Of a DNA stretch of 64,000 nt, positions 35,223-44,842 are shown in pieces; position 1 is the first letter of the stretch; each line of letters begins with the position of its first letter. The notes under the pieces are model-generated. The model was not told the origin of the DNA, did not search any database, and saw nothing but the letters and a program-made list of their open reading frames with translations. Origin of the DNA: Ruegeria arenilitoris (GTDB taxonomy: Bacteria > Pseudomonadota > Alphaproteobacteria > Rhodobacterales > Rhodobacteraceae). The stretch covers positions 58,971 through 122,970 of the forward strand of contig NZ_WPZO01000014.1 of NCBI RefSeq assembly GCF_013031355.1. The letters run 5' to 3'. Both the position numbers and the translations under genes were made by a program.

Positions 35223-35695
35223 TGGCTCGAGAGATTCCCTCTCCCACGAAAGAAGCCACTGTAAGGCTTGACCACGTCACTTATGTCGGTCTCGTCTTTG
35301 CGGTTCTGGTGGTCTTTTCCATCATCAGGCGCGTATTTGAATTTGATCTGCCTTTCCCGCTATTGCCAATGAGTGTCGCACTTGTGGTTGCGGCATTCCT
35401 ATACGGGTTGTGGGCCGGTCGGACCGGCAAGCACTGCGACCCGTCATTCAAAAGCTGGGTCGTTGCCAGAAAGATGGTGTTGACCGGGCTTTGTATCGTT
35501 CTGGCGCTATTCCTGTTTCAGGTTTTCGCGTTGGGGCTTTGGACGCTGATGGCCGACGAAACCGCGCTGATGCGATACGCCGTCCAGATCGGCGTTGTCG
35601 GTTTCATCTCATTCGTTCTGTGCCGATTTGCCTTTATGCTTGGCGTCAAAAGGGGCTTTGCGATGTTCCTGAAGAAAAAGAACCGAAGCGTATGA
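35222..35695 (+). CDS. Integral membrane protein, function unknown
   Basis: Protein of 157 residues with four predicted membrane helices ([78 protein letters not shown]). It overlaps pdxJ by one base (TAATG) and acpS by four bases (ATGA), so it is an operon member. It is somewhat more AT-rich than neighbours. I recognise no family. Confidence 0.75.
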   Translation: MAREIPSPTKEATVRLDHVTYVGLVFAVLVVFSIIRRVFEFDLPFPLLPMSVALVVAAFLYGLWAGRTGKHCDPSFKSWVVARKMVLTGLCIVLALFLFQVFALGLWTLMADETALMRYAVQIGVVGFISFVLCRFAFMLGVKRGFAMFLKKKNRSV

Positions 35696-36111
35696 TCCTG
35701 GGCATAGGCACAGATCTTGCGAATATTGACCGCATTCAGGGCACGCTCGACCGCTTCGGGGATCGGTTTCGCAATCGCGTATTCACTGACATAGAACAAC
35801 GTAAGGCCGAACGCCGTGCCGATACAGCGGGAACCTATGCCAAACGCTGGGCCGCGAAAGAGGCCTGTTCCAAGGCGCTGGGCACCGGTCTGCGCATGGG
35901 CATCGCGTGGAAGGATATGGCGGTCACCAACCTCCGCACCGGCCAGCCGGTCATGCACGTTACCGGCTGGGCCGCCGAACGTCTGAAAGAGATGACGCCC
36001 GAAGGGCACGAGGCAATCATCCACGTCACCCTGACCGATGATCACCCTTGGGCGCAGGCCTTTGTCGTGATCGAGGCGCGACCGCTGCAAGAACAAGGCG
36101 GGCAGCCTTGA
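35692..36111 (+). CDS. acpS: Holo-[acyl-carrier-protein] synthase
   Basis: Phosphopantetheinyl transferase of 139 residues that activates ACP. It has the [15 protein letters not shown] magnesium site, [10 protein letters not shown], and the [26 protein letters not shown] core with the catalytic Glu and Lys. The ATG overlaps the previous stop. Its position in a pdxJ-acpS-lepB-rnc-era series is common in proteobacteria. Confidence 0.96.
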   Translation: MILGIGTDLANIDRIQGTLDRFGDRFRNRVFTDIEQRKAERRADTAGTYAKRWAAKEACSKALGTGLRMGIAWKDMAVTNLRTGQPVMHVTGWAAERLKEMTPEGHEAIIHVTLTDDHPWAQAFVVIEARPLQEQGGQP

Positions 36112-36167
36112 CTTGCCCCCCTCGGCCCCGCATGTAGCACCCAACAACGCAAGGACCGGAGAGCAGT

Positions 36168-37007
36168 ATGGCCGAGGACGTCAAAACCGGAAATCCCGTA
36201 TGGGAGACGATCAAAACCATCGTCTATGCCCTGCTGATCGCGGGCGTTTTCCGCACCCTGTTCTTTCAGCCGTTCTGGATTCCCTCGGGGTCAATGAAGC
36301 AAACCTTGCTGATCGGGGATTTCCTGTTCGTCAACAAGATGGCCTACGGCTATTCCTACGCGTCCTGCCCCAGCCTGATCATTCCCCGCATCGGCCTGGA
36401 CATCGACGCCGAGGACATCTGTGGCTGGATGCAGGGCGACGAAAACACCCGCTTTCTGGGCGGGGAGCCCGAGCGTGGCGACGTCATCGTCTTCCGTCAC
36501 CCTGCCACCGGGCGTGACTATATCAAACGCCTGATCGGCCTGCCGGGTGATCGCATTCAAATCCGCGAGGGTCAGATCATCCTCAATGGCACGCCGGTCC
36601 CGCAAAAACCTGATGGCGTCTTCACCGAAACGGCCGCTCCGCAAGGCCCGCAACGCCTGCGCCCGCGCTGTGAAAACGGACCGGTGGGTGTTGGCGCCGA
36701 GTGTGAAAAATCCCGATCGATTGAAACCCTGCCAAATGGCGTTAGCTACGATGTGCTGAATATCGGCAATCAGGCGTCCGACAACACCGGCATCTATACC
36801 GTGCCCGAAGGCCACTATTTCTTCATGGGTGACAACCGCGACAATTCCAGTGACAGCCGCCTTCCGCTCTCCGCCGGCGGGGTGGGCTATGTGCCTTACG
36901 AAAACCTGATCGGTCGCGCCGATCGGATCATGTTCTCGTCCGCGGGCCGGTCGATGCTGTTCTTCTGGACATGGCGCGGTGATCGTTTCTTCAAGGCGGT
37001 CAATTGA
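36168..37007 (+). CDS. lepB: Signal peptidase I
   Basis: Membrane-bound serine-lysine protease of 279 residues that removes signal peptides. One N-terminal helix ([17 protein letters not shown]), catalytic Ser42 in [17 protein letters not shown], and Lys120 in [14 protein letters not shown]; the box E region [14 protein letters not shown] is also intact. It has a cysteine-containing insertion typical of Gram-negative enzymes. A GGAGAG site precedes the ATG. The stop overlaps the rnc start by four bases. Confidence 0.97.
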   Translation: MAEDVKTGNPVWETIKTIVYALLIAGVFRTLFFQPFWIPSGSMKQTLLIGDFLFVNKMAYGYSYASCPSLIIPRIGLDIDAEDICGWMQGDENTRFLGGEPERGDVIVFRHPATGRDYIKRLIGLPGDRIQIREGQIILNGTPVPQKPDGVFTETAAPQGPQRLRPRCENGPVGVGAECEKSRSIETLPNGVSYDVLNIGNQASDNTGIYTVPEGHYFFMGDNRDNSSDSRLPLSAGGVGYVPYENLIGRADRIMFSSAGRSMLFFWTWRGDRFFKAVN

Positions 37008-37684
37008 AGCTCTCGGCAGACATAAAAGCGTTTCAGCAGCGTTTGGGGTATGAATTTTCCAACCCCGGACTTCTGGTCCGCGCGCTGACGCATGGGTCCG
37101 TCTCGTCGGCCACCCGGCCGGATAACCAGCGGCTGGAGTTTTTGGGCGACCGTGTTCTGGGCCTTGTGATGGCCACCGCGCTGCTTGAGGCCGACAAGAA
37201 AGCCTCAGAAGGCCAGCTTGCCCCCCGTTTCAATGCGCTGGTTCGCAAAGAGGCCTGCGCCGACGTTGCCCGACAGATTGACCTGGGTGCCGTGCTGAAA
37301 CTGGGCCGGTCCGAGATGCTGTCCGGAGGTCGTCGCAAACAGGCTCTGCTGGGCGACGCGATGGAGGCCGTCATCGCCGCCATCTACCGCGATGCGGGGT
37401 TCGAGGCCGCGCGTGACGTGATCTTGGCGCTTTGGGGCGACCGCATCCACACGGTCGAGGCCGATGCCCGTGATGCCAAGACCTCGCTTCAGGAATGGGC
37501 GCAGGCGCGGGGGCAGAAGCCGCCCAGCTATGTCGAGGTCAAACGCAGCGGCCCGGACCACGCGCCCGTGTTTACCATCGCCGCCCGCCTGCAGGACGGG
37601 ACCGAGGCGCAGGCCACCGCGGGATCAAAACGTCAGGCCGAACAGGCCGCGGCCAAGGCCTTGCTGGAAAGCCTACCGAAGTAA
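37004..37684 (+). CDS. rnc: Ribonuclease III
   Basis: Double-strand-specific endoribonuclease of 226 residues for rRNA and mRNA processing. The signature is [18 protein letters not shown], with the aspartate and later glutamate in [16 protein letters not shown]; the C-terminal dsRBD is [22 protein letters not shown] with [13 protein letters not shown]. Its start is TTG overlapping the lepB stop. The usual partner era lies 1.7 kb away, separated by a gene on the other strand. Confidence 0.96.
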   Translation: MKLSADIKAFQQRLGYEFSNPGLLVRALTHGSVSSATRPDNQRLEFLGDRVLGLVMATALLEADKKASEGQLAPRFNALVRKEACADVARQIDLGAVLKLGRSEMLSGGRRKQALLGDAMEAVIAAIYRDAGFEAARDVILALWGDRIHTVEADARDAKTSLQEWAQARGQKPPSYVEVKRSGPDHAPVFTIAARLQDGTEAQATAGSKRQAEQAAAKALLESLPK

Positions 37685-37718
37685 CCGCCCCGAGCGACAA
37701 AGGGATTCTCTTCATCTG

Positions 37719-37777
37719 ACCAAAAATATCTCGGGGGTGGCCGGATGAAGTCAGGGCAAGGGGGCTGGCCCCCTGCC
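37719..37777. repeat. Roseobacter-type intergenic repeat, copy A
   Basis: A stretch with ACCAAAAATATCTCGGGGG followed about 20 bases later by a hairpin (GGCA and GGGGG pairing with CCCCC and TGCC, 37755-37777). A related copy lies at 54328-54391. Both copies lie between convergent genes. The hairpin has no U-tract but may serve as a bidirectional transcription end. Confidence 0.6.
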
Positions 37778-37805
37778 GGTCGGATTGGCGTAGCCAATTC
37801 GAAAC

Positions 37806-39182
37806 TCAGATGACCCGGATAAAGCCCGTCAGCCCGGTTTTCTGATGCTCGATCACATGGCAGTGGAACGCCCAGTCGCCGCGATTGTCCGCAACCAAGG
37901 CAATGTCCACGACTTCATCCTTCAACAGCAGCATCGTGTCTGTCATGAGGGGTGGCAGGCTGCGCTGGTTCGATTTCAACGGTAAGAAGGCCAGACCGTG
38001 CAAATGTATTGGATGCAGGTTCGGCGACTCGTTGCGCAGCCGCAGGACATAGCTTTTGCCCTTCGCCAGCGTCGCCAGAGGGCCAACCCTCTGTACCGCG
38101 TCACCGGGCCATGGTTTCCGGTTGATTGACCAGAAATTGGCCCCGAGAGAGCCACAGAACCCATTGGTCGGTTCTCCCCCTTCGGGCGTCCAGCCAAAGA
38201 CAAACTCATGCATCTTGGCCTTGCTCAGATCGGGTTTGGTCACCGGGTTTACCGGCAAGGGCAGCAACTCGCGCAGGTCGCGCGACACAGACGCCCCGGT
38301 TGCTCGCAACCGCATCATTGCGCGATGTGGTTGGCCCGGGAACTTTGCCATCAGGTCAACGGTCTGCCCTTCGCCTGCAGGCATCTGTACCGCGAAATCC
38401 ACCCTTTGCCCGGGGCCAACCAACAGTGGGGCCTCGGCGTTGGGCATTGGCACCTCAATCTCGACCGGGTGGCCGTCCCAAGCGATGATCCGGGCCTCGG
38501 CGCCCTGCAAATGGATCTTGTAGATGCGGGCCGTGTCCGTGTTGACCACCCGCAACCGCACCAAACCACCAGCAGAGTGATCATAGATCGATCCGTTCAG
38601 CCAGTTCGCCGTCTGCACATTGCCGAATGTACCCGCCCGCGCGGCTCCGCGCGTCGTGTAGGCAGGCAGGAAGGATCCATCATCATCCAGTCGGAAATCG
38701 CGCAGATTGACCACCTGTTCGCTGTCAAACCCGGGGTCTTCAGCTTCGGCTATCACCATCACGCCGGTCAGGCCATGGGCCATCTGTTCCATCGTCATGC
38801 AATGGGGGTGATACCAATAGGTGCCCGCGTCCGGTGGCGTGAATTCATAGTCAAACACCTCACCCGGTCCGATCGGCATCTGGGTCAGATAGGGCACTCC
38901 GTCCATACCGTTGGGAATTCGCAGCCCATGCCAGTGCATCGCCGTGTAGTCGGGCAGGGTGTTGCGCACCGGCAGCCGTATCACTTCACCCTGTTTGCCA
39001 TACAGAACCGGTGGTGGTGCGTCCGGCGATAGGCTGACCATACCGGTGGTCACCTGATCACGCAGCGCAAAGCTGGCGGATTGAACAACCAGTTCCTGTT
39101 CCCCCGCTGCCAGTCCGAATCCACCCAAGCCCAACGCGCCGGCGGCGGCTCCGCTGCCGAAAAGAAACTCGCGACGTTTCAT
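37806..39182 (-). CDS. Multicopper oxidase, Tat-exported
   Basis: Three-domain cupredoxin oxidase of 458 residues. The signal is twin-arginine (MKRREFLFGSGAAAGALGLG). Copper motifs: HWHG at 83-86, YWYHPH ending at 127, HPIHLHG at 390-396 and HCHVIEH at 440-446. The residue at the usual T1 axial position is Leu451 (HQKTGL) rather than methionine, as in high-potential laccases. There is no methionine-rich segment of the CueO type. The substrate may be Cu(I), a phenol or a metal. It is on the opposite strand between rnc and era. Confidence 0.92.
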   Translation of the reverse strand: MKRREFLFGSGAAAGALGLGGFGLAAGEQELVVQSASFALRDQVTTGMVSLSPDAPPPVLYGKQGEVIRLPVRNTLPDYTAMHWHGLRIPNGMDGVPYLTQMPIGPGEVFDYEFTPPDAGTYWYHPHCMTMEQMAHGLTGVMVIAEAEDPGFDSEQVVNLRDFRLDDDGSFLPAYTTRGAARAGTFGNVQTANWLNGSIYDHSAGGLVRLRVVNTDTARIYKIHLQGAEARIIAWDGHPVEIEVPMPNAEAPLLVGPGQRVDFAVQMPAGEGQTVDLMAKFPGQPHRAMMRLRATGASVSRDLRELLPLPVNPVTKPDLSKAKMHEFVFGWTPEGGEPTNGFCGSLGANFWSINRKPWPGDAVQRVGPLATLAKGKSYVLRLRNESPNLHPIHLHGLAFLPLKSNQRSLPPLMTDTMLLLKDEVVDIALVADNRGDWAFHCHVIEHQKTGLTGFIRVI

Positions 39183-39338
39183 TGTTGCCTCACATAAGAA
39201 GAATTGCCTGGCTGGGACTGGCGCGGCTTGATCGGGTTTTGCCACCGTAACCGCATGGCGGCAATGCGACAAATCCCTCTGGCCCGCCGGGCCTTTCTGC
39301 TATAGGGATGCGCACTTGCAAACAGGATCGCATTGAAC

Positions 39339-40247
39339 ATGACCACACGCGCCGGATTTATCGCCCTGATCGGAGAGCCCAACGCAGGCAAATCCACCCT
39401 TCTGAACCGCATGGTCGGGGCCAAGGTCTCGATCGTGACGCATAAGGTGCAGACCACGCGCGCCCGCATCCGTGGCGTTGCGATGGAAGGTGATGCGCAA
39501 TTGGTATTCGTCGATACGCCCGGCCTGTTCAAACCGCGCCGCCGACTGGATCGCGCCATGGTTGCAGCCGCGTGGGGCGGGGCTGCGGATGCCGATGTCG
39601 TTGTGCTGATGGTTGAGGCGCATCGTGGCATTACTGAAGGGGTCGAACGCATCCTCGAAGGCTTGGAGGAAATCGGGCAGGGCCGCACCGTCGCGCTGGC
39701 GATCAACAAGATCGACAAGGTGCCCTCCGAGAAGCTGCTGGCACTGACCAGCGACCTGAACGGGCGCTATCCCTTTGCCGAAACCTTTATGATTTCAGCC
39801 GAAAAAGGCTTTGGTGTGGATGATCTGCGCAAATGGCTCGCTTCGGAACTGCCCGAAGGGCCGTGGCTGTACCCCGAAGACCAGATCGCTGATCTGCCCT
39901 TGCGCATGATCGCGGCCGAGATGACGCGAGAAAAGCTGACCCTGCGCCTGCATCAGGAACTGCCCTACCAACTGACCGTCGAGACCGAGAATTGGGAGGA
40001 GCGCAAGGACGGTTCCGCCAAGATCGATCAGGTCATCTATGTCATGCGCGACGGCCACAAAGGCATCGTTCTGGGCAAACGTGGTGAGACGATCAAGGCT
40101 GTTAGCCAGGCCGCGCGGGCCGAGTTGGAAGAGTTCCTTGACCGCAAGATCCACCTGTTCCTGCAGGTCAAGGTCCGGCCCAACTGGCTGGAGGAATCCG
40201 AACGCTATTCGGAAATGGGTCTGGATTTCAAAGACGGCAACACATGA
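39339..40247 (+). CDS. era: GTPase Era
   Basis: Ribosome-assembly GTPase of 302 residues that binds the 3' end of 16S rRNA. G1 is LIGEPNAGKSTLLN, G3 FVDTPGLF, G4 NKID, and the C-terminal KH domain includes the VIYVMRDGHKGIVLGKRGETIKAVSQAAR segment with the G-K-R-G loop. The ATG at 39339 is preferred over a TTG two codons earlier. It overlaps the DUF1491 gene by four bases. Confidence 0.97.
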   Translation: MTTRAGFIALIGEPNAGKSTLLNRMVGAKVSIVTHKVQTTRARIRGVAMEGDAQLVFVDTPGLFKPRRRLDRAMVAAAWGGAADADVVVLMVEAHRGITEGVERILEGLEEIGQGRTVALAINKIDKVPSEKLLALTSDLNGRYPFAETFMISAEKGFGVDDLRKWLASELPEGPWLYPEDQIADLPLRMIAAEMTREKLTLRLHQELPYQLTVETENWEERKDGSAKIDQVIYVMRDGHKGIVLGKRGETIKAVSQAARAELEEFLDRKIHLFLQVKVRPNWLEESERYSEMGLDFKDGNT

Positions 40248-40573
40248 GCCGCCTGACGGCTGAATTCTGGGTCCACGCCTATCTGGCGCGGCTTCGTTTT
40301 CAGGAAATCCCGGCCTTTGTCGTGGCCCATGGCGACGACACGGCGGGGGCGGTTCTAATCAAACTGAACACGCTGGATGGTCAGGCAGCGGCCTTCCAGC
40401 GCAGCTTTGACCTGATGAGTGGTGAGCGGAAATGGGTCGAACTGTCCTCCGGCCCCGAGGCGGATGTGGACACCGCAATCGGACGCCAGCGCAGCTTTGA
40501 CCCCGACCTCTGGGTGATTGAGGTCGAGGACCGGCAGGGGCGGCATCTTTTGGGCGAAGACGGGTTGGAGTAG
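40244..40573 (+). CDS. DUF1491 family protein
   Basis: Small cytoplasmic protein of 109 residues. The pattern EFWVHAYLARLRFQEIPAFVVAHGDDTAGAVLIKLNTLDG and FDPDLWVIEVEDRQGRHLL matches DUF1491, an alphaproteobacterial family usually found between era and recO, as here. Function unknown; the location suggests a housekeeping role in RNA or DNA metabolism. ATGA overlap with era. Confidence 0.9.
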   Translation: MSRLTAEFWVHAYLARLRFQEIPAFVVAHGDDTAGAVLIKLNTLDGQAAAFQRSFDLMSGERKWVELSSGPEADVDTAIGRQRSFDPDLWVIEVEDRQGRHLLGEDGLE

Positions 40574-40594
40574 ACTTCTCATTTGCACAGAGTT

Positions 40595-41032
40595 TTAGCA
40601 GGGCCCTGAAGCTTCCTCCATAACGCTGTCGCCTGAACTGTTGTAGACATTGATTTTTAGCACGCCGCCCAGTTCTAGGAACTCTCGGATGGCTTCATCT
40701 CGACAACCGTCGAAGTGGTCTGCAAGTCTGATGTTATCCGGGCTCATTGACGGTAACGAGTTGTATTCATCAAATTGTGCATCAGGGATAGACGCTTCAA
40801 TAAAAACCGTCTTTCCATCAGTGGTGACCTCAGTTACTTCGAAACCATCTTTGTCGGGTTCTCCAACAAGCGTTCCAAACGCCAAGACAAAGACGTTTGC
40901 GTAGGTGCAAAGCTGTTGGCCGTTGCAGCTTTCAGTGATTTCCCAGAATTGTTTGTCAGTAAGCCCATCTTCCGTAGAGCACGCCGTAAGTGAAAATGCT
41001 GCGAAGCAGATTAGGAGCGATCTTAGGAGCAT
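40595..41032 (-). CDS. Putative lipoprotein in a lower-GC island
   Basis: Protein of 145 residues with a lipoprotein signal (MLLRSLLICFAAFSLTACS; Leu-Thr-Ala-Cys lipobox). The mature domain has five further cysteines (ESCNGQQLC, DGCRDE, SGPC), suggesting a disulfide-bonded periplasmic protein. Base composition and codon use (many AT-ending codons) differ from era and recO, between which it is inserted on the opposite strand with about 225 bases of AT-rich sequence after it. No family recognised. Probably acquired. Confidence 0.7.
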   Translation of the reverse strand: MLLRSLLICFAAFSLTACSTEDGLTDKQFWEITESCNGQQLCTYANVFVLAFGTLVGEPDKDGFEVTEVTTDGKTVFIEASIPDAQFDEYNSLPSMSPDNIRLADHFDGCRDEAIREFLELGGVLKINVYNSSGDSVMEEASGPC

Positions 41033-41257
41033 TCTTAGTCTCGTAATGGGTTCGTTAAATGAGAAGTTCTTCGGAATACTCTCTTGTCATGGATGATTTG
41101 AGTGTTGAACGCGAGTAAGTCATAAATGAAATTGTTGTATATGAATGTGGCGCGTTTGCTTCATAGTCACTCTGAACTGGGTAGCCTGATCTTCTGTCTT
41201 GGAAGGCAGTAGGTACATTTCGGCATCCACAATGCTTTGGGAAAACAGCTTTCGGCA

Positions 41258-41983
41258 ATGGACTGGCGCGACCACGGCATACTTCTGACCTCTCGCCGCC
41301 ATGGTGAGACAGCGGCGATCATTGAGGTCTTTACCGAGGGCCACGGTCGTCATGCTGGTGTCGTGCGCGGTGGGACCAGCCGTAAGATTGCTCCGATCCT
41401 GCAGCCTGGCGCGCAGCTGGATGTGCTCTGGCGCGCGCGGCTTGAGGAGCATATCGGGACGTTTCAGGTGGAACCCCTGCGGTCGCGGGCGGCGGCGGCG
41501 TTTTCGGGGCGGCTGGCACTGGCCGGGTTGAACGCGGTGGTGTCGTTGCTGTCGTTCTGCCTGCCCGAGCGCGAGCCGCATCCGGCGATCTACAAGCAGA
41601 CCGAACAGTTGATGGACCTGTTGGGCCAGGATGAGATCTGGCCGCTGGCCTATTTGCGCTGGGAACTGGCGCTGCTTGAGGAGTTGGGTTTTGGTCTGGA
41701 CCTGTCCGCCTGTGCGGCGACGGGGACCACCGAAGGGTTGGTCTATGTCTCACCCAAGACCGGTCGGGCCGTCAGCGCCCAAGGGGCGGGGGAGTGGGCG
41801 GACAAGTTGTTGCCCCTGCCGCCTTGTTTGCGTGGCGAAGGGGCCGCGCCGGACGCCGAAATTGCTGATGCCCTAAAGACCACCGGGTATTTTCTGGAGC
41901 ACCGGGTCGCGCCGTCGCTGGGCCATCATCCGCTGCCCGAGGCGCGAGCGCGGTTTGTGGATCGGTTCACTCGACGGCTGTGA
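41258..41983 (+). CDS. recO: DNA repair protein RecO
   Basis: RecFOR-pathway mediator of 241 residues that helps load RecA. N-terminal OB fold ([39 protein letters not shown]), then the helical domain with [15 protein letters not shown] and [25 protein letters not shown]. Zinc-site cysteines of other RecO proteins are only partly present. The ATG at 41258 starts the conserved segment; the TTG at 41237 adds seven unrelated residues. Its end overlaps the convergent META-domain gene by 17 bases. Confidence 0.94.
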   Translation: MDWRDHGILLTSRRHGETAAIIEVFTEGHGRHAGVVRGGTSRKIAPILQPGAQLDVLWRARLEEHIGTFQVEPLRSRAAAAFSGRLALAGLNAVVSLLSFCLPEREPHPAIYKQTEQLMDLLGQDEIWPLAYLRWELALLEELGFGLDLSACAATGTTEGLVYVSPKTGRAVSAQGAGEWADKLLPLPPCLRGEGAAPDAEIADALKTTGYFLEHRVAPSLGHHPLPEARARFVDRFTRRL

Positions 41984-42359
41984 ACACCATCTCGTGCCCG
42001 TCATCGTTGCGCAGGATCAGCACATCGCCTGACACTTCGGATAGGGTCATGGCCATGAGGGCGGCGAAATAGAAGCCCTCGGCCTCGAGCCCGGCACAGG
42101 CGGCGCGGGTGGCGGTCAGATCCGTGACCTCAAACCACGGGTAGGGCGCGTTCAGGGTGCCGCTGTAGCTGTTGCAGGGGGCGTTGCCTTCGATCTTACC
42201 GGTCTCGGGAAAGCGCAGCAGGGCACTGGCCTCGTAAGGCTGCCCGTCAATCTCTTGCAGCGCCCATGTCTGGTCTGCCGCGCCATAGGCGGCGACCGTC
42301 TCATCCTTGTCGCATTGAAACAGGGCAAGCAGGGGCAGGATCAGGATCAGGCGTGTCAT
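41967..42359 (-). CDS. META-domain (HslJ-like) secreted protein
   Basis: Protein of 130 residues with an N-terminal hydrophobic signal ([16 protein letters not shown]) and a META domain: [38 protein letters not shown] is close to the HslJ pattern with the conserved N-x-x-x-G-x-Y type turn and cysteines. A cysteine follows the signal, but Phe-Gln before it makes a poor lipobox. HslJ relatives are envelope proteins linked to heat and drug tolerance. Convergent overlap with recO. Confidence 0.8.
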   Translation of the reverse strand: MTRLILILPLLALFQCDKDETVAAYGAADQTWALQEIDGQPYEASALLRFPETGKIEGNAPCNSYSGTLNAPYPWFEVTDLTATRAACAGLEAEGFYFAALMAMTLSEVSGDVLILRNDDGHEMVFTAVE

Positions 42360-42397
42360 GGGTCGGTCTTAGCGCAGCAGGGCGGTCGACGGAACCG

Positions 42398-42952
42398 CTA
42401 GTAAGGCAGTTCGCCGCTGATCAACTCTTCCCGCACTTCCAGACGCGGACGCCAGTTGTACTTGGTATCCTCTCGCACAGAGGCCCATGTCAGCGCGCCA
42501 CTTGCACGCCACGGGTCAAGGATGATCCCATCATACATGGAATCCCCCTTGGCGCTGATCAGGGCCGAGTGGTGGATGATCCGGAATTGCGTCGGAGGAG
42601 ACGTGGCCCAGTGCAGGTCCAGCGTACGGAAGTTTTCCTGCCGCAAGCGCGTCGTCATTGCTTGTGCCCAGTCGTTGCACAGGCCCTTTTCACGGAAGCC
42701 ATTGATGACCTTGGCATTGTGAATGATGGCCGAGTCGGTGACGTTCCATTCCTGCTTCAACCGTTGTGAATAGGTGTAGGCGATTGTCGCGGCCTTTTGC
42801 GCCTCGGCCGGATCGACCTTTGGGTCGAGGGATTGAATGGCCTGCGCCAGATCGTCGATATCGTTCTGTGTGGCGGTTGGCTGTGTCTTGGCGCAGCCGC
42901 TCAGGACGAGGGCCGCAAGGACCGCCCAAAGTGCGAAAAGTCGTCTGGTCAT
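42398..42952 (-). CDS. Lipoprotein with a Cys-His-Asp pattern (possible papain/transglutaminase-like domain)
   Basis: Protein of 184 residues with a clear lipoprotein signal (VLAALVLSGC, Cys20 lipidated). The mature domain includes KGLCNDWAQAM (Cys92 at the start of a helix), LHWA, RIIHHSALI (His127-128) and GIILDPWRASG (Asp146), the order and spacing expected of a papain-like or transglutaminase-like Cys-His-Asp triad. Catalysis is inference; the family is known to me only as a conserved Rhodobacterales lipoprotein. The start at 42952 is set by the signal peptide. Confidence 0.72.
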   Translation of the reverse strand: MTRRLFALWAVLAALVLSGCAKTQPTATQNDIDDLAQAIQSLDPKVDPAEAQKAATIAYTYSQRLKQEWNVTDSAIIHNAKVINGFREKGLCNDWAQAMTTRLRQENFRTLDLHWATSPPTQFRIIHHSALISAKGDSMYDGIILDPWRASGALTWASVREDTKYNWRPRLEVREELISGELPY

Positions 42953-43055
42953 TCCTGCAGCCATTCCTTTTGAAGCGCAGGGTGCTGTAACCGGGTTGCC
43001 GTCTAAGATCAAAGGGGAAGTTTGCGCGTCAGCGGATCACAACCGGCACCCAACA

Positions 43056-43081
43056 GAAAAAGACCCGGCACAAAGGCCGGG
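43056..43081 (-). terminator. Terminator of mcd
   Basis: CCCGGC (43064-43069) and GCCGGG (43076-43081) form a stem; on the minus strand it is followed by TCTTTTTCTG. It lies 32 bases after the mcd stop codon. Confidence 0.8.
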
Positions 43082-43112
43082 CCAGTCGGGGAAACAGGAA
43101 TGCCGAGAAAGG

Positions 43113-44804
43113 TCAGCCCAGCAGACGCCGCGCGATGACCTGTGCCTGAATTTCGGCAGCCCCTTCGAAAATATTCAGAATGCGCGCATCGCACAGGACA
43201 CGGCTGATCTTGTATTCCAGTGCAAAGCCGTTGCCGCCATGAATCTGCAGACCGTTATCCGCAGCCGCCCAGGCCACGCGCGCGCCCAACAGCTTGGCCA
43301 TCCCGGCCTCAAGGTCACAGCGCTGGCCGTGATCCTTTTCCCAAGCCGAGAAATAGGTCAGCTGACGGGCAATCATGATCTCAACCGCCATCATCGCCAG
43401 CTTGCCGGACACGCGGGGGAAGTTGATCAACGACTTGCCAAATTGCTTACGATCCTGCGCGTATTGCATGGCGATATCCAGCGCGCACTGGGCCACACCG
43501 ATGGCACGGGCTGCGGTCTGGATACGGGCGGATTCGAAGGTCTCCATCAGCTGTTTGAAGCCTTTGCCCTCTTCGCCGCCCAGCAGGTTCTCACCCTTGA
43601 CCTTGAAACCGTCAAAGCCGAGCTCGTATTCCTTCATGCCGCGATAGCCCAGAACCTCAATCTCGCCACCTGTCATGCCGGGGGTGGGGAAGGGGTTCTC
43701 GTCGGTGCCCGGCGTTTTCTCGGCCAGGAACATGGACAGACCACGGTGGTCGGTGGTGTCGGGATTGGTGCGGGCCAGCAGGGTCATCACATGGGTGCGC
43801 GCCGCGTGGGTGATCCATGTCTTGTTGCCGGTGATTTCATAATCGCCATCCGCGTTCTTGACCGCGCGGGTGCGCAGGCTGCCAAGGTCCGATCCTGTGT
43901 TAGGCTCGGTGAACACGGCAGTCGGCAGGATTTCCGCGCTGGCCAGTTTCGGCAGCCAGTTGGCCTTCTGTTCGTCGGTGCCGCCCGCGATGATCAACTC
44001 GGCCGCGATCTCGGAGCGGGTGCCCAGCGAGCCGACGCCGATATAGCCGCGCGAGAGTTCCTCGGACACCACACACATCGAAGCTTTGGACAGGCCAAAG
44101 CCTCCAAATTCTTCGGGGATGGTCAGGCCAAAGACACCCATCTCGGCCAGTTCCTCAATGATCTCGATCGGAATCAGCTCGTCCTTGAGGTGCCAGTCAT
44201 GTGCATTGGGTTCGACCTTTTCCTGCGCATAGCGGCGGAATTGGTCGCGGATCATTTCCAGCTCTTCATCCAGACCCGAGGCGCCGAACATGGTGGCCCC
44301 CGCCTGATCTTCCATCAGCGCCACCAGACGGGTACGAGCGGCCTGCGAGTTGGCCTGCGCCATCAGCGTCTGCACTTCAGTGCTTTGGAAGCCCGACAGC
44401 GCGTCCCAGCCGAGGCCCATATCCTGCAGGCGTACGACCTCACCCTGATTCATCGGGATGCCGCCTGCGACCTGATGCAGGTACTCACCAAAGGCGATCT
44501 GGTGCAGCAACTGCTCCATCTCACCGAACTTGCCGTCCGCCGCCAGCGCATCGGCCCAGCGTTGCATCTGTTGCAGAGACTGGTTGTACGTCGCCAGCCA
44601 AGCCAGACCATGCGCGGCGGTCTGGTTCGCCTCGATCAGCGCGCCAGAGACCCGGCCGTCTTCGGTGACCATCTCACGAACTGCATCGCGGGCGCGTTCG
44701 AAAACGGTTTCGACCGCGGGCAGGGCGGCACGGGTCAACGTCAGAAGCTCGGGCAAAATCGCGGATGTTGTCATCTGGGTCATATCCTGTCCGTCATGGG
44801 CCAT
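43113..44804 (-). CDS. mcd: (2S)-Methylsuccinyl-CoA dehydrogenase
   Basis: FAD-dependent acyl-CoA dehydrogenase of 563 residues. It has an N-terminal extension of about 160 residues before the usual fold, a feature of Mcd from the ethylmalonyl-CoA pathway, which oxidises methylsuccinyl-CoA to mesaconyl-CoA. The dehydrogenase core shows FTEPNTGSDLGSLRTRAV, GNKTWITHAARTHVMTLLARTNP, RIQTAARAIGVAQCALDIAMQYAQDRKQFGK and QIHGGNGFALEYKISRVLCDARILNIFEG. Electrons should pass to ETF (etfAB is in this window). General acyl-CoA dehydrogenases are shorter, near 380-400 residues. Two TGCA-type palindromes lie upstream. Confidence 0.87.
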   Translation of the reverse strand: MAHDGQDMTQMTTSAILPELLTLTRAALPAVETVFERARDAVREMVTEDGRVSGALIEANQTAAHGLAWLATYNQSLQQMQRWADALAADGKFGEMEQLLHQIAFGEYLHQVAGGIPMNQGEVVRLQDMGLGWDALSGFQSTEVQTLMAQANSQAARTRLVALMEDQAGATMFGASGLDEELEMIRDQFRRYAQEKVEPNAHDWHLKDELIPIEIIEELAEMGVFGLTIPEEFGGFGLSKASMCVVSEELSRGYIGVGSLGTRSEIAAELIIAGGTDEQKANWLPKLASAEILPTAVFTEPNTGSDLGSLRTRAVKNADGDYEITGNKTWITHAARTHVMTLLARTNPDTTDHRGLSMFLAEKTPGTDENPFPTPGMTGGEIEVLGYRGMKEYELGFDGFKVKGENLLGGEEGKGFKQLMETFESARIQTAARAIGVAQCALDIAMQYAQDRKQFGKSLINFPRVSGKLAMMAVEIMIARQLTYFSAWEKDHGQRCDLEAGMAKLLGARVAWAAADNGLQIHGGNGFALEYKISRVLCDARILNIFEGAAEIQAQVIARRLLG

Positions 44805-44842
44805 GAATCAGGTCCTTCTCTGGTGTCGTCCGGTCATATCAT

